Origin: Intoshia linei
Taxonomy: Eukaryota; Orthonectida; Rhopaluridae
Assembly: GCA_001642005.1 (NCBI GenBank)
Contig: LWCA01000023.1
Coordinates: 1-64,000, forward strand
DNA length: 64,000 nucleotides
Reading direction: 5' to 3'
The position numbers and the translations under genes are program-made. The first letter of the stretch is position 1. Every line of letters begins with the position of its first letter. Positions 26,401 through 35,194 of the stretch are shown piece by piece. The notes beneath the pieces are model-generated. The model saw only the letters and a program-made list of their open reading frames with translations, was not told the DNA's origin and did no database searches.

Positions 26401-26631
26401 CGTTTTATCACATTAAATAATTACATTGGTAAGTTCTTGTGTCAATTTTTTTCGATAAAATGTAACCGTCTTGTTAGCAACGACGTAAGGCTCAAAACTC
26501 AAGCCATATGAAGGTAAATGTTTTTCAAATAAACTTGCCTTAAATTTATGTACAAATTTGACATTATCGGTCAGGAATGCTCGGTAATATGTTAAAAAAA
26601 ATACAATCAACGTATAAGCTAAAATGTTCAT
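17447..26631 (-). CDS. OS-9/erlectin-like ER lectin, exons spread over 9 kb
   Basis: Minus-strand exons: 26425-26631 (ATG at 26631, signal peptide MNILAYTLIVFFLTYYRAFL, then PSYGLSFEPYV), 25955-26158 (QTFQCDYN, ending LLKNYEEFCIKI), 18198-18265 (ETSLGSYEEDSF), 18055-18132 (GKYCKEIDAFRSTVVK), 17517-17741 (CSKGGVEKITIYEENICNYV then LQTKDLCSH) and 17447-17460 (stop). The block C-x-Y-V-L-x-x-Q-T-x-x-L-C is typical of the MRH domain of OS-9/erlectin, which recognises glycans on misfolded proteins for ERAD. Exon 2 ends in phase 0 but the next recognised exon needs one preceding base, so a short exon, expected to carry the WTYEFC-like motif, is missing. Linking the N-terminal exons to the MRH exons across 7.7 kb of transposon debris is inference. 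The start lies 54 bp from the DDX54 start. Confidence 0.6.
19150..19395 (+). CDS. Hypothetical small ORF upstream of the TAZ1 ORF
   Basis: An ATG at 19150 opens about 81 codons (QNNIKNTMENATEEYDGY..., ending NKFRKVYNDRLA). I do not recognise it. It contains ISAPKTRRSGIHS and is 30 bp upstream of the TAZ1 ORF, with composition less AT-biased than the surroundings. It could be the N-terminal part of the same protein separated by a frameshift or short intron, or unrelated. Confidence 0.35.
   Translation: MQNNIKNTMENATEEYDGYLFSTDSVIEISAPKTRRSGIHSLTCTEINIKRTTISLANKLCSINRIDTMNKFRKVYNDRLA
19425..19643 (+). CDS. Stand-alone TAZ1-type zinc finger protein
   Basis: A 72-codon ORF from ATG to TAA. It contains two complete HCCC zinc sites with the spacing of the CBP/p300 TAZ1 domain: H-x3-C-x5-C-x4-C in HIQDCKDRKKCKIPHC and H-x3-C-x4-C-x2-C in HVTDCAIPSCLRC. 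They are preceded by a HCEIRFC segment that would supply the end of the first site. In CBP/p300 this domain binds transactivation domains (family knowledge). Here no KIX, bromodomain or HAT domain follows. It lies in the large interval of the OS-9-like gene, on the opposite strand. It could be a fragment of a CBP-like gene, a captured domain in a mobile or viral element, or a real small protein. Confidence 0.6.
   Translation: MPAYKRIEHCEIRFCDNMKDVIMHIQDCKDRKKCKIPHCFSTRLILSHVTDCAIPSCLRCEPLVIPCECKHS
20195..20631 (+). pseudogene. Unrecognised broken coding region downstream of the TAZ1 ORF
   Basis: Two consecutive open stretches read like protein: about 20195-20368 (LRRHGKRVHDEKTPEYVDN, ending KFSIKDMTIII) and 20389-20631 (SIRDIRYVREYAIINNIIVD, then LSLDKFPRYVTKLLSKDDIK). 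Base composition is less AT-rich than surrounding DNA. I recognise no family. A stop separates the two parts, so it is either decayed or has an intron I could not place. From 20632 to 20900 further codon-like but interrupted sequence follows. Confidence 0.35.
20951..20980. repeat. GATCAGT microsatellite
   Basis: The 7-bp unit GATCAGT (equally read as GTGATCA) is repeated four times without interruption. It lies between the broken ORFs and the mariner-like fragment. Confidence 0.9.
21080..21320 (+). pseudogene. Mariner/Tc1-superfamily transposase fragment
   Basis: In fragmented frames one reads QVQNSIDSRNQAC, then RRTSQIG and DDDFLQKIIFSDKAHFHLS. This resembles the 'ADWV...D.DF..KIIFSDEAHFHL' block around the first catalytic Asp of a mariner-like DDE transposase widespread in invertebrates. 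Frameshifts and lack of the remaining catalytic residues mark it as dead. No terminal repeats were found. Confidence 0.55.
21608..22320 (+). pseudogene. hAT transposase fragment (GTF2IRD2/ZBED-like)
   Basis: A 209-codon ORF has a BED-like zinc finger (VCLICNDKMAICKEYNINRH), and SLALDESTDQSDTAQLAIFIR leads into the hAT catalytic core. Related proteins read on through R-G-I/V-D. Here the Gly codon is a TGA (22235-22237), after which the same frame continues (FNIIEEMLDLCHMKGTTTGK) to about 22315. A single nonsense change plus truncation by the neighbouring retroelement fragment thus inactivated it. No terminal repeats were identified. Confidence 0.85.
22326..23090 (-). pseudogene. Ty3/gypsy retrotransposon fragment (RT end and RNase H)
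   Basis: Minus-strand ORF of about 242 codons containing the end of reverse transcriptase (ARRLIGLCNYHSRFLKNYSD) and the RNase H domain (LKTDASNNGVGAILS, KELYALFWAAHKFKYYL, SADFLSR). Both ends are truncated; there is no integrase, gag or LTR nearby. Its 3' edge abuts the hAT fragment at about 22320, so one element broke or inserted into the other. Confidence 0.85.
23310..23335. mobile_element. Isolated hAT-MITE terminus
   Basis: The sequence AAGGTTAAGAACCACTAAAC matches the right terminus class (TTGAGAACCACTG) of the other MITEs. The left end was not identified. Confidence 0.35.
23870..24130 (+). pseudogene. Decayed hAT-like transposase fragment
   Basis: Broken frames read HTSIRTIDRLTGTLFK and then (shifted) EPFSLILDESTGISCDKHLC. 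This is the 'SIR.IDHL...KNEPFSLILDESTDIS' block of a hAT-like family common in invertebrates. Frameshifts and the absence of other domains show that it is a remnant. Confidence 0.5.
24936..25657. mobile_element. hAT-type MITE, 722 bp, near-perfect TSD
   Basis: The left end is CAGTGGTTCCCAAAC and the right end GTTTCCAAAGTGG-class (inverse of TTTGGAAACCACTG). Subterminal GGACCAC/GTGGTCC words are also inverted. Flanks are TTGTAGAC (24928-24935) and GTGTAGAC (25658-25665), a 7/8 match as expected for an 8-bp hAT duplication. No ORF. It lies in the OS-9-like large interval. Confidence 0.82.
25660..25915. repeat. R1 repeat fragment
   Basis: Matches the R1 landmark block (GGGAATGCATAGATTTCT, AAGCTCTATCAGATTAATC, TGTTAATTATTTCACATTTT). 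It lies directly next to the MITE and before exon 2 of the OS-9-like gene. Confidence 0.7.
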
Positions 26632-26685
26632 TTTATTATAAATTGTAATAAAGTTTTTTTTATTTCAAAAATTTTTCTTAGGCAC
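26632..26685. promoter_or_regulatory. 54-bp bidirectional spacer between OS-9-like and DDX54 starts
   Basis: Only 54 bp separate the two divergent ATGs. The spacer is T-rich toward DDX54 and ends in TTTTTCTTAG|GCAC-ATG, a good splice acceptor four bases before the DDX54 start. Whatever promotes both genes must lie in this spacer or inside the genes. If the acceptor is used, the DDX54 5' UTR is supplied by a cis intron reaching into the OS-9-like gene or by trans-splicing. Confidence 0.6.
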
Positions 26686-29600
26686 ATGGATTTACTCCTC
26701 AATTCAAATCAATTTCAATTGATTAATGAAGTTAAACCTAAAAAGATCAAATCTGGTGGATTCCAGACTATGGGTAATCGTTTACTATTTATTTTGTTCT
26801 CGATAGAGTGTGTCACGGATTTTTGATCATTTTAGAGGCTTTAATCAATTTATATAGTTAATTTTTTTAATTAATGCCATGTTTATGTTGCTTGCAAATA
26901 ACTACATTATTCAACCAGAGTAATTTAAACGCATAAAAGTAAATCTGATGAAAGGATTAATATTTAAAATTTACGTACTTTATTACATTATTGTATTTTT
27001 ATTTTAGGTATATCATACAACCTGTTACGTGCTGTTTTAAAAAGAGGATATAAAGTTCCTACTCCAATTCAACGAAAGGTATTATTTTCTTCCAGTACCA
27101 TTTTCATTACATTATATCTAAAATTTTGACAGCTCTAATATGGTACTTTTTGTGTCCGAATTTGTTTTTTTTATTTAAATGTTCATATACTCTTAGTTTT
27201 ATTGGTATTTAATAGTTATGGCTGGTATTGAAAATTCTATGCATGTTCTATAATTATATATATTTTAGACAATTCCTGTAGTATTGAGTGGGTCTGATGT
27301 AGTGGCTATGGCTAGAACAGGTAGTGGCAAGACAGCTGCTTTCTTGATTCCAATATTTGAAAAACTTAAATGTCACAGACCTCATTTAAGTCCAAGCTGT
27401 TTAATTTTGTCGCCTACACGTGAACTTGCAATGCAAACTTTCAAGTTTTCTAAAGAGGTAAATATGGTTAATTATACTAAGGTTTTCCCTCCAATGTCTC
27501 TGATTTTGTACCCTTAACATGTATATATTAGGGTTTTTCTTAATTTAACGATTTCAGTGTCTGTTATGTACTTTGTACAAACAGTAGTTAGGTCTGCCGA
27601 AGGCTTAACTATAATTTTAAAATATATTTTTACAGTATAACTTTCTGAGGTTTTTTTCCATGGTTAAATAATGCCCATGTCCGTTACGTCCATATACCAG
27701 AAACGTTTTTCGTTAGACAATGTTGTATGCTGCAAATAAAGATTTTTTAAACACAGTCCAAGTAGAGTATTCATGACTCATCATTGATTATCACACTAAA
27801 AATATGTAGTTTTGACGGCCATATAATTTTCCATAATGATTTATTTTGAATTTAATATTATTAATATTTAGTTATCAAAATTCAGCGGAATTACTTCTGC
27901 TTTGATGGTTGGAGGAGAAGCGTTCATTATTAATTTTTTTCAAATAATTTTTTTTAGATTTGAAGATCAATTTTCAAAAATTCATTCTAATCCGGACATG
28001 TACATTTTATTTATATAAATATTTAAATTAAATTTTTGGATCCTGGAGTGGAGTCCACATGGAGCATGTTGCAAATGACTGCAGTAAAATATACTTATAT
28101 TTTCCATAATTTTTTTACCTAATTATTATTATTCGGAGAAACTTGGCCGTAAACCGTCATTTTAGAAAAACTGTTTAGAATTTAAACATTAGATCAGTGC
28201 TTCTCAAACTTTTTTGAGCATTCACCTCCTGTGACACATATTTTTGTTATATTCACATCCAATAAAACAATTATTATGACATGTCATAATTGTGTAGAAA
28301 TACACAATTAGCATTTATAAAATGTACTGAATTTGAGTACACATAACGTGATCACATCATCTTAAATTTTCATTTTTGGTTTTATGAATCTTAAATAATG
28401 CATGGTATTTGAATGTTAATTGAAATATATAACAAAAATATATGTGAAATTTAATCAAATACAAATATATATAAATATTTAATGTGAAGGGTGACATTGG
28501 TTTAATTCAGTGATTTTGTGGAAGTTAAAAGATAAGTTAGTAAGCTTTAAACGTAAATCGCCACGTTTTTCAATATTGAGACATGTTCTATGTTTTCCCA
28601 AAAGATAATTGACATGGCTAAATCGTTTTGGAATCAGATAGAGATGTTTCCGATATAAAATTTTAATAAAATTGGATTTTTCAAAAAAATATTGGTAAAA
28701 GGGGATTATTTCATTAATGGTTGGTAAAATTAGGTTTTTTGTTTTGGGATCAGATAGAGAATCTTTTATCTAAAAGTTAACTAACATTGGATTTTTCAAA
28801 AAAATATTGGTAAAATGGGATTATTTCCTTGAGGGTCTGTAAAATTGGTTTTTTCTTTTGGGATCTGATAGAGGGATTTTTTATCTAAAAGTTTGGTAAA
28901 ATTTGATTTTTAAAAAAAGATATTGGTAAAAAGGGATTTTTACTTTAGGGGTTGTAAAATTTTGTTTTTTTTACATATTTGACTAAATTGAATAAAATAT
29001 GTTAAAAATTTATCATTCATTTCCTATTCCCCCCAATCATCTAAAATTTTAGTATTCCCCCCCCCCCCCCATAAAAATATATACCCCTTGGGGTGACTAG
29101 TCACCCCCATGAGAAGCACTGCATTAGATGGATATATTTTTAATTTGTATCGTCTCAACTTTTGCAAACCCTAATAATTACACTATAACCATTAGGCCCA
29201 TAATAATAAATTTTCTGAAATTTGTAAGATGAATATTTTTATTTTATTCGGAATATTTTAAAAATATTGATTGATAATATATAATACGATTTTGAAATTG
29301 AACTTTATCATGATGTTGATGATTTTAAAATTTTCATCAGATGGTGTATTTTATATATTTCTCGGACTCGTTTGAATTTTAAAAAAATGATAATTGGATT
29401 TTGATGTTATTATGAATGTAGTTATTTTAGTTTCATTAGTATTTTAGGGGGATATGTTTGTATCACTAGGATATTATGTATTGTGACGTTTTAAATGTAT
29501 ACCAAGGCCTAAGGTCGAATATCCACTGTAGCTTATAATTATTTCAAATCTTACACACTACTTTATCACCTTTAACTTCATATTTTAACCAAATGATGCA

Positions 29601-32600
29601 TATTAATTATTTTTTAATGTGTTTAATAATTGTTTTAATTTTATTGGGAAATCATAAAATTTCTGAAAAGCACAATCGCTACTTTTGACCAGGGATTGGA
29701 AATAATTAATTGTTTGCTAAATATTAATTATTTAATTAACTGATTTTTTTGCAATTAATTGAAAAATGAGAAGATAATTTTCAATTAATTGGTTTTTTAT
29801 ATAACTGAAAAAATTAATTAAATTTTAATATGTAGTTCAAAAATTAAATATAGTCATTATACACTTCATAGTCAACACTCGTTGTAGCGTATCACAGTCT
29901 TACCATGCTTTATTTATTTCCAAATTCGAAGAAAGAAATATAATAAATAATATGAAAATATTTTCTAAATTCTATTTTGCAAATAAGATAGTTGGACACT
30001 GTATAATAAAATATTAACAACTTTTCATTATTCTATGCAATTTTAGAACAATAGAACAAACAATTAATTGATTATTTTTACCAATTAATTCCAATCCCTG
30101 CTTGTGACACTTTAATAACCACATTTTAGCTCTATTTGATTTCTTTTGTGACCACAAACGAATGGTTAATTTGATGATTTTCTAATGTTTATTTTATTAG
30201 AATTATAGCCACACCTGGTCGATTTTTGCATATTTTAGAAGAAACAAAGTTAAAATTGGATAATTTATCAATGATGGTTTTTGACGAAGCGGACAGGTAA
30301 ATTACCATTTAAAATTTTTGACTGGTTTAATTAACATTTAATTTTATGTAGACTATTTGAAATGGGATTTGCAGAACAAATGAACGCAATAATGTCAAAA
30401 TTGCCTCCAAATAGACAAACAATGTTATTTTCGGCGACTCTACCGAAACAACTAATTGAATTTACTAAAGCTGGTCTAATGAAACCAGTATTGATTAGAT
30501 TAGATGTCGATAATAAAATTAGTCCAAATTTAAATGTACACATTATATTTTAACATTTAAACCAGTGGTAGTCTATCTTTTTTCTGGTTCCCTTAATATT
30601 CTCAGAATTTTTGATGTACCCTAAATATACACCATATAACTAAGCATACATTTTATTGAAATTGATTCTTATGAACCAATTTAAGGACTGATTTAAATTG
30701 TTTTGCAATTAATTTATAATCGGATCAATTTTAAGAAATTACGTAAAAAAATGTTAATTTAACAATTTTTGTACTTGTTTCAGAAATGTTTCTTATTAGT
30801 AAACAGATTAAAGTATTTTTAAAACTGAAAAAATTGAGAACTTTTTAGTAATTTATACGTAATATCCGGTTTTATTTAGATTGCTTTTGTGAGTTTGAGG
30901 CAACATGAAAAAATGCCGTTAGTAGTCAAATTTGTCACTGATTATATTAAAGATAATAAACAAACTCTGGTTTTTGTTCCAACGAAACATCACGTCGATT
31001 TATATTATAATGTAAATATATTTTTTTTATATTTTTTTAAAATTTTTATATTTTAGCTCTTAATTTCGTACAAAATTGATGCAGCCTATTGTTACAGTTC
31101 TATGGACTCTGAAGAGAGACAAATTAACGTGTCAAAATTTAGAGATCGAAAAGTTTTGGTGATGGTTGTTACTGACATTGCTGCCCGTGGGATAGATTTG
31201 CCACTTTTGGATAATGTAATTAATGTCAATTTTCCAGCTAAACCAAAACTGTTTGTACATAGAGTTGGTATGCTTAATTTTATATTTCAGTGAAACTTGT
31301 AAAAGAGTTTTTTATTTTTTCATGTTATTGTAATTTTTAGTGCATTTCTGTATTAGTATTTTAGGTCGTGTAGCTAGGGCAGGAAAGTCTGGTAATGCAA
31401 TCTCTTTAATTTATAATGAAGAATTGCCATATTTGCTTGATTTGTTGTTATTTTTAAATAAAGAAATTAAATTTGCTAATAATGATTCAGAATGTCATGA
31501 ATCTGGTAAATTTTGTATAGTCAAATGTATAAATTGTATTTAGAATTGATTGGTTGTATCAACTCTACCAGTATTCAACACTATGGTGGTCGAATCGATC
31601 AATTTCTTAATAATGAAACTAATGTAATTTTTTCATCATAAATAATATATTTTTGTAATATTAATTGGTTGATGTATTTCTGTTGGCAGTGGACCTTATT
31701 GTGGTTACGTTGTACGATAAAATTATTTTTATCTCATAATATTTAGAAAGGTATGGTAAAATCTGCTGAAAATGCGTATGAAAGATATCGAAAAACTAAA
31801 CCGGGAGCTTCAATTGAATCAATAAGACGTGCAAAAAAATTGTGGAATTGTTGTGAATTTGTTCATCCTGTTTTCAGTAATATTATTTTTAAATAGACGT
31901 TCTTAATGCTGCGCACTTTAAATGTTATCACTTTTTGGGTTTTTTTTTATAAATTTCTCAATTTAATTTTTGTTTCGAAAGGCTGAACTTTGAACTTTGA
32001 ACGAGAATGAATTTAACAATGTTTGTAAATACTTTTTCAATTTAGACTCGTCATTAAATGACAAGGACCATATTTTGTTTACTCAACGCTTAAAGAATTA
32101 CAAATCGAAAACGGTATATAAATAGAATCGCTGTAATGACATCAAAGTGAATATGTTCGTAATAATGCGTTATTATAGTTTTTTTTACAATTTTCTGAGT
32201 TTAAAGCGATTCGTTGTATTAGAATTCTGCAACTTTATCCGAATACGCATATTAAAATTTAATTAAATGTAACAATTATTGAATAACACATTTAACTAAA
32301 TTTGATCACATTATCAAGTTCGGAGCTTCGGACCGTGTAGAATTCTAGTACACTCCGTCCAATAATTATAACAACACTATCATTTTGTTAATAGAAATTA
32401 TTTGTAGATTAAAATTTATGAAAATTGGCATGTTGGACATGCACAATGTAAGGTTGTCATATTAAAAAAAATAATTGAAAAAAAAAACAAAATTAACTAA
32501 AGTTTTTTAATAAAAACGTTAAAAGTACAAAAACACGAGTGTCCATAAGTTATAACAACACTTTTTAATTGTACTAATTAATAATAATTTTATAACAATT

Positions 32601-35163
32601 TAATTAGAACATGGGTAGAGGTTGCAAATTAAGTGATGATGAAAAAAATTCATTTTAGGAGCAGCATATGATGACAATAACATCAGGAGATCGTATAAAA
32701 ATATTGCTGATCGTTTGACTTAGCATTTTACATCAAGAAGATTGTTTGATGTAGTTCGATTATTTTTAAATGAGCCACAAGGTTATGATGAAGGCAGAAA
32801 AAGAGCTGGTGCGAAAACTAAAATGTCAGATAGGACAAAAAGAGTCATTATAAGGAAGGTAAATTCGAATCCTAATAAAGGAGTAAGAGGTGTTGCGGCG
32901 ATTATGTGCTCTAAAGGAATAAATATATTAAAATCTTCCGTTTACAATGTTATAAAGTCAAACCAAAATATCATTATTGTTAAAATTAAATCAAAGCCAA
33001 AATTACTAGCAAGACACAAGGACTCCAGAGTAAAGTGGGGGGAAAATTATCTGAAGAGTAATATAAATTCTAAAAATATTATTTGGACTAATGAAAAAAA
33101 GTTAAATCTAGATGGTCCTGATTACTACAATTATTACTGGCATGACTTACTCCATGAATTGCAGTAAAAGGTCAGTAGAAGATTTGGTGGAGGTGGTGTT
33201 ATGATATGGAGAGCTTTTTCAAGTGGTGGTATAAAATGTGTTGTCAAAGTAGATGGTAATATAAACTCTATCAAGTATCAAACAGTTATAGAGCATAATC
33301 ACATACCTCTCCTTCCTCACAACAAAAATTTAAGAAAAAATTTCATTTATTAACAAGATAATGCGAGTTTTCACAAATCTAGGTCGAAAAATTATTTTTA
33401 AATGATCATTTTTTTAACATTATGGACTGGCTTGCTGTGTCTCCAGATCTCAACTCTATAGAAAATATTTGGGGTATAATGGTTCGATGTCTCTATGGTG
33501 GAAATAAACAATATAGCAATATTATTAATATAACAAAAGCCGTAATGGATTGATGGGAGAACATTTTGGATGAAACGTTTTTAAAACTATCAGATTCTGT
33601 AAAAAATCGTGCAATCGAAGTATTAAAGGTTGGAGTAAAGTCAATTAATTATTGAAAGAAATATTCATGTAGCATATATGGTCATTATCATTAATAAACA
33701 GTTGTGTAATAATTTATGGACACTCGTGTTTTAGTATTTTTTAACGTTTTTATTAAAAAACTTTAGTTAATTTTGTTTTTTCAATTATTTTTTTTAATAT
33801 GACAACCTTACATTGGCATGTCCAGCATGCCAATTTTTATAAATTTTGATCTACAAATATAATTGTTATTAACATTGTTTCATAATAAATGTTTTTTTAT
33901 TATCCACACTTTAGACAATTTTCGAAATTAACAAACACAGAAAAGATTTAATATCTATTATGAAATCAAAAAGAGAATTACATGATTCATTGGTTCAAAA
34001 AAAGAGATTAAAGCAAGACGACCAAGTTCAATTGAACCAAACATTAACCATTAAAGCCAAAAAACCTCGCATCGACACAGAAATCACCAAACCTCAAACC
34101 GATTTTTTTATTCCATATAGACCAAAAGATTACAATTCTGAAAAGGGGTATATTTTTTTGATTTTTATTGTTAAAATTATAAATATAATTAAAAAAATTT
34201 AGTTTACAATCAAACAACTTTAATAGACAATTGCATCAAAACACTATTGATTTTATTCATGATAGCAATGAAAATACTAATAAAAATAAAAAAATTTGGT
34301 TATTTATTCATACATTTATTATTAGTATTATCACCGATGGTACGATTAGCTCTCTAATGGGGTTAGTTCACACCGATCAGAGGTCTCGTAAGTTAGGTTC
34401 TGTACTGAGTTCAGTGTTCCCAAATTTTTTTATAGTGAATCGAAAATTTCACATTAAATTTTTCGTAGACTACTTAAAATTAGTGAATATTCATTGTTTA
34501 AGAACCCTTTGTGACGGCGGGCGTGTAATTAAGTAACCGTAAATTAATTAATAAAGTTTATACTTAGTTAATCTATACGATATAAGGCATTATACGAGTC
34601 ACTGATGCAATTTACCTTGTCATAACCTTTAGATAACGGGTTGTGAGCCGTGAGTTAACCTGACTATATTCAATTCTCTGTTTTTTGCAAACCTTACATT
34701 TTAATCTTGCGTTTGAATTACTTTACCAGAAATGTTGATTGGTCGCAAATCCTGTACATTATTAAAATGGCCCGCGTACTAAAAGGTTAAGAAACATACA
34801 TAATTATACTTTATTAAATCGTCATCCTTAAAAAAATATTAAATATTTTTCTGTTTACGTAATTTATATATTTATATTGAAGGGATCGACGTAAAAAAAA
34901 ATTTGTGGGTGTAAATTCAAAAAATGATAATGTTTTGAATTCGGAAGGTGTTAAAATCAAAGCAAGTTTCATGTCAAACCGATACAAATCTTGGCTTAAG
35001 CAAAATAAAATGAGTAATTTTTAAAATATTAAATTTACATGAAATTTTAGATAAAAATTCCATCAAAAGCGAAATTAAAACACCTGAAGCTATTCTTAAA
35101 AAAAGAGAAAAGAAACAGAATGTGAAAAAACAACAAAATAAGAAAAGAAAATTAAAAAAATAA
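26686..35163 (+). CDS. DDX54: ATP-dependent RNA helicase DDX54/Dbp10
   Basis: DEAD-box helicase of 60S ribosome biogenesis, nucleolar by family knowledge. Exons: 26686-26773 ([12 protein letters not shown]), 27008-27078 ([12 protein letters not shown] motif), 27269-27457 (ARTGSGKT Walker A; PTRELA), 27872-27921, 27958-27999, 30201-30296 (ATPGR; VFDEADR), 30352-30535 (LFSATLPKQ), 30880-31011, 31057-31267 ([18 protein letters not shown]), 31365-31505 ([12 protein letters not shown]), 31544-31623, 31747-31876, 32046-32113, 33915-34147 ([15 protein letters not shown], a Dbp10 hallmark), 34203-34298, 34883-35013 ([10 protein letters not shown]), 35051-35163. Every junction is in phase. All helicase motifs are intact. 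Introns range from 36 bp (27922-27957) to 2.2 kb. The large ones hold two hAT MITEs (intron 28000-30200) and a Tc1 element (32114-33914). Confidence 0.95.
27550..27610 (+). repeat. Copy of short palindromic dispersed repeat
   Basis: GTTATGTACTTTGTACAAAC followed by AGGTCTGCCGA, shared with 11224 and 58531 and with an inverted relative near 36860. The core TGTACTTTGTACA is palindromic apart from its centre. It lies in the DDX54 intron 27458-27871. Confidence 0.7.
28195..29121. mobile_element. hAT-type MITE, 927 bp, exact 8-bp TSD and internal tandem repeats
   Basis: Terminal inverted repeats CAGTGCTTCTCA ... TGAGAAGCACTG are flanked by identical CATTAGAT at 28187-28194 and 29122-29129. Inside, from about 28660 to 28970, a roughly 110-120 bp unit containing GGATTTTTCAAAAAAATATT is repeated about three times. 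A run of 12 C lies near 29058-29069. A partial copy in reverse orientation begins at 38023. Non-coding. Confidence 0.9.
29690..30100. mobile_element. hAT-type MITE, 411 bp, CAGGGATTGGAA ends
   Basis: Left end CAGGGATTGGAAATAATTAA and right end CCAATTAATTCCAATCCCTG are inverted. Flanks CTTTTGAC (29682-29689) and CTTGTGAC (30101-30108) match at 7 of 8 bases. Other right ends of the same family are at 4268 and 63965. Non-coding, made largely of AATTAATTG-type words. It lies in the same DDX54 intron as the preceding MITE. Confidence 0.85.
32351..33880 (+). mobile_element. Tc1/mariner element with long inverted repeats
   Basis: Inserted in DDX54 intron 32114-33914. Long terminal inverted repeats, about 170 bp, run from about 32385 to 32560 and, inverted, from about 33700 to 33875; they share words such as AATTGGCATG and AAGGTTGTCATATT. 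The motif ACACGAGTGTCCATAAGTTA (about 32535) has a related outer copy on the left (CACTCCGTCCAATAATTATA, about 32351, next to a TA), an IR/DR-like arrangement as in some Tc1 elements. The matching outer copy on the right is not clear, so that boundary is uncertain. Confidence 0.8.
32611..33655 (+). pseudogene. Defective Tc1-like transposase
   Basis: Starts [12 protein letters not shown] and is broken by a frameshift and stops before the open part at 32742-33167. The first catalytic region reads [13 protein letters not shown], with Asn where the family has the catalytic Asp. Later frames give YQQDNA-like (second Asp, after a stop) and LNSIENIWG (third acidic residue). Together the stops, frameshift and D-to-N change mean that it cannot make active enzyme. 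Confidence 0.85.
34299..34882. other. DDX54 intron, no recognisable element
   Basis: 584 bp intron with locally less AT-rich patches (about 34340-34420 and 34500-34690). No ORF or repeat match was found in this window. Confidence 0.5.
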
Positions 35164-35194
35164 CTGTATTAATAAATAAACAATTTATATACTT
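35164..35194. terminator. 31-bp shared 3' spacer with AATAAATAAA
   Basis: Lies between the stop codons of DDX54 (+) and the PTB-adaptor gene (-). AATAAATAAA at about 35171 can serve DDX54 polyadenylation. The cleavage site must fall in or beyond the convergent gene's last exon, so the two transcripts probably overlap. Confidence 0.6.

Noticed and set aside
29058-29069. C12 homopolymer as a possible regulatory G-quadruplex
   Set aside because: A single C tract inside a MITE; no set of four tracts.
30331-30543. 70-codon minus-strand ORF
   Set aside because: It is antisense to DDX54 exon 30352-30535, which encodes conserved helicase motifs.
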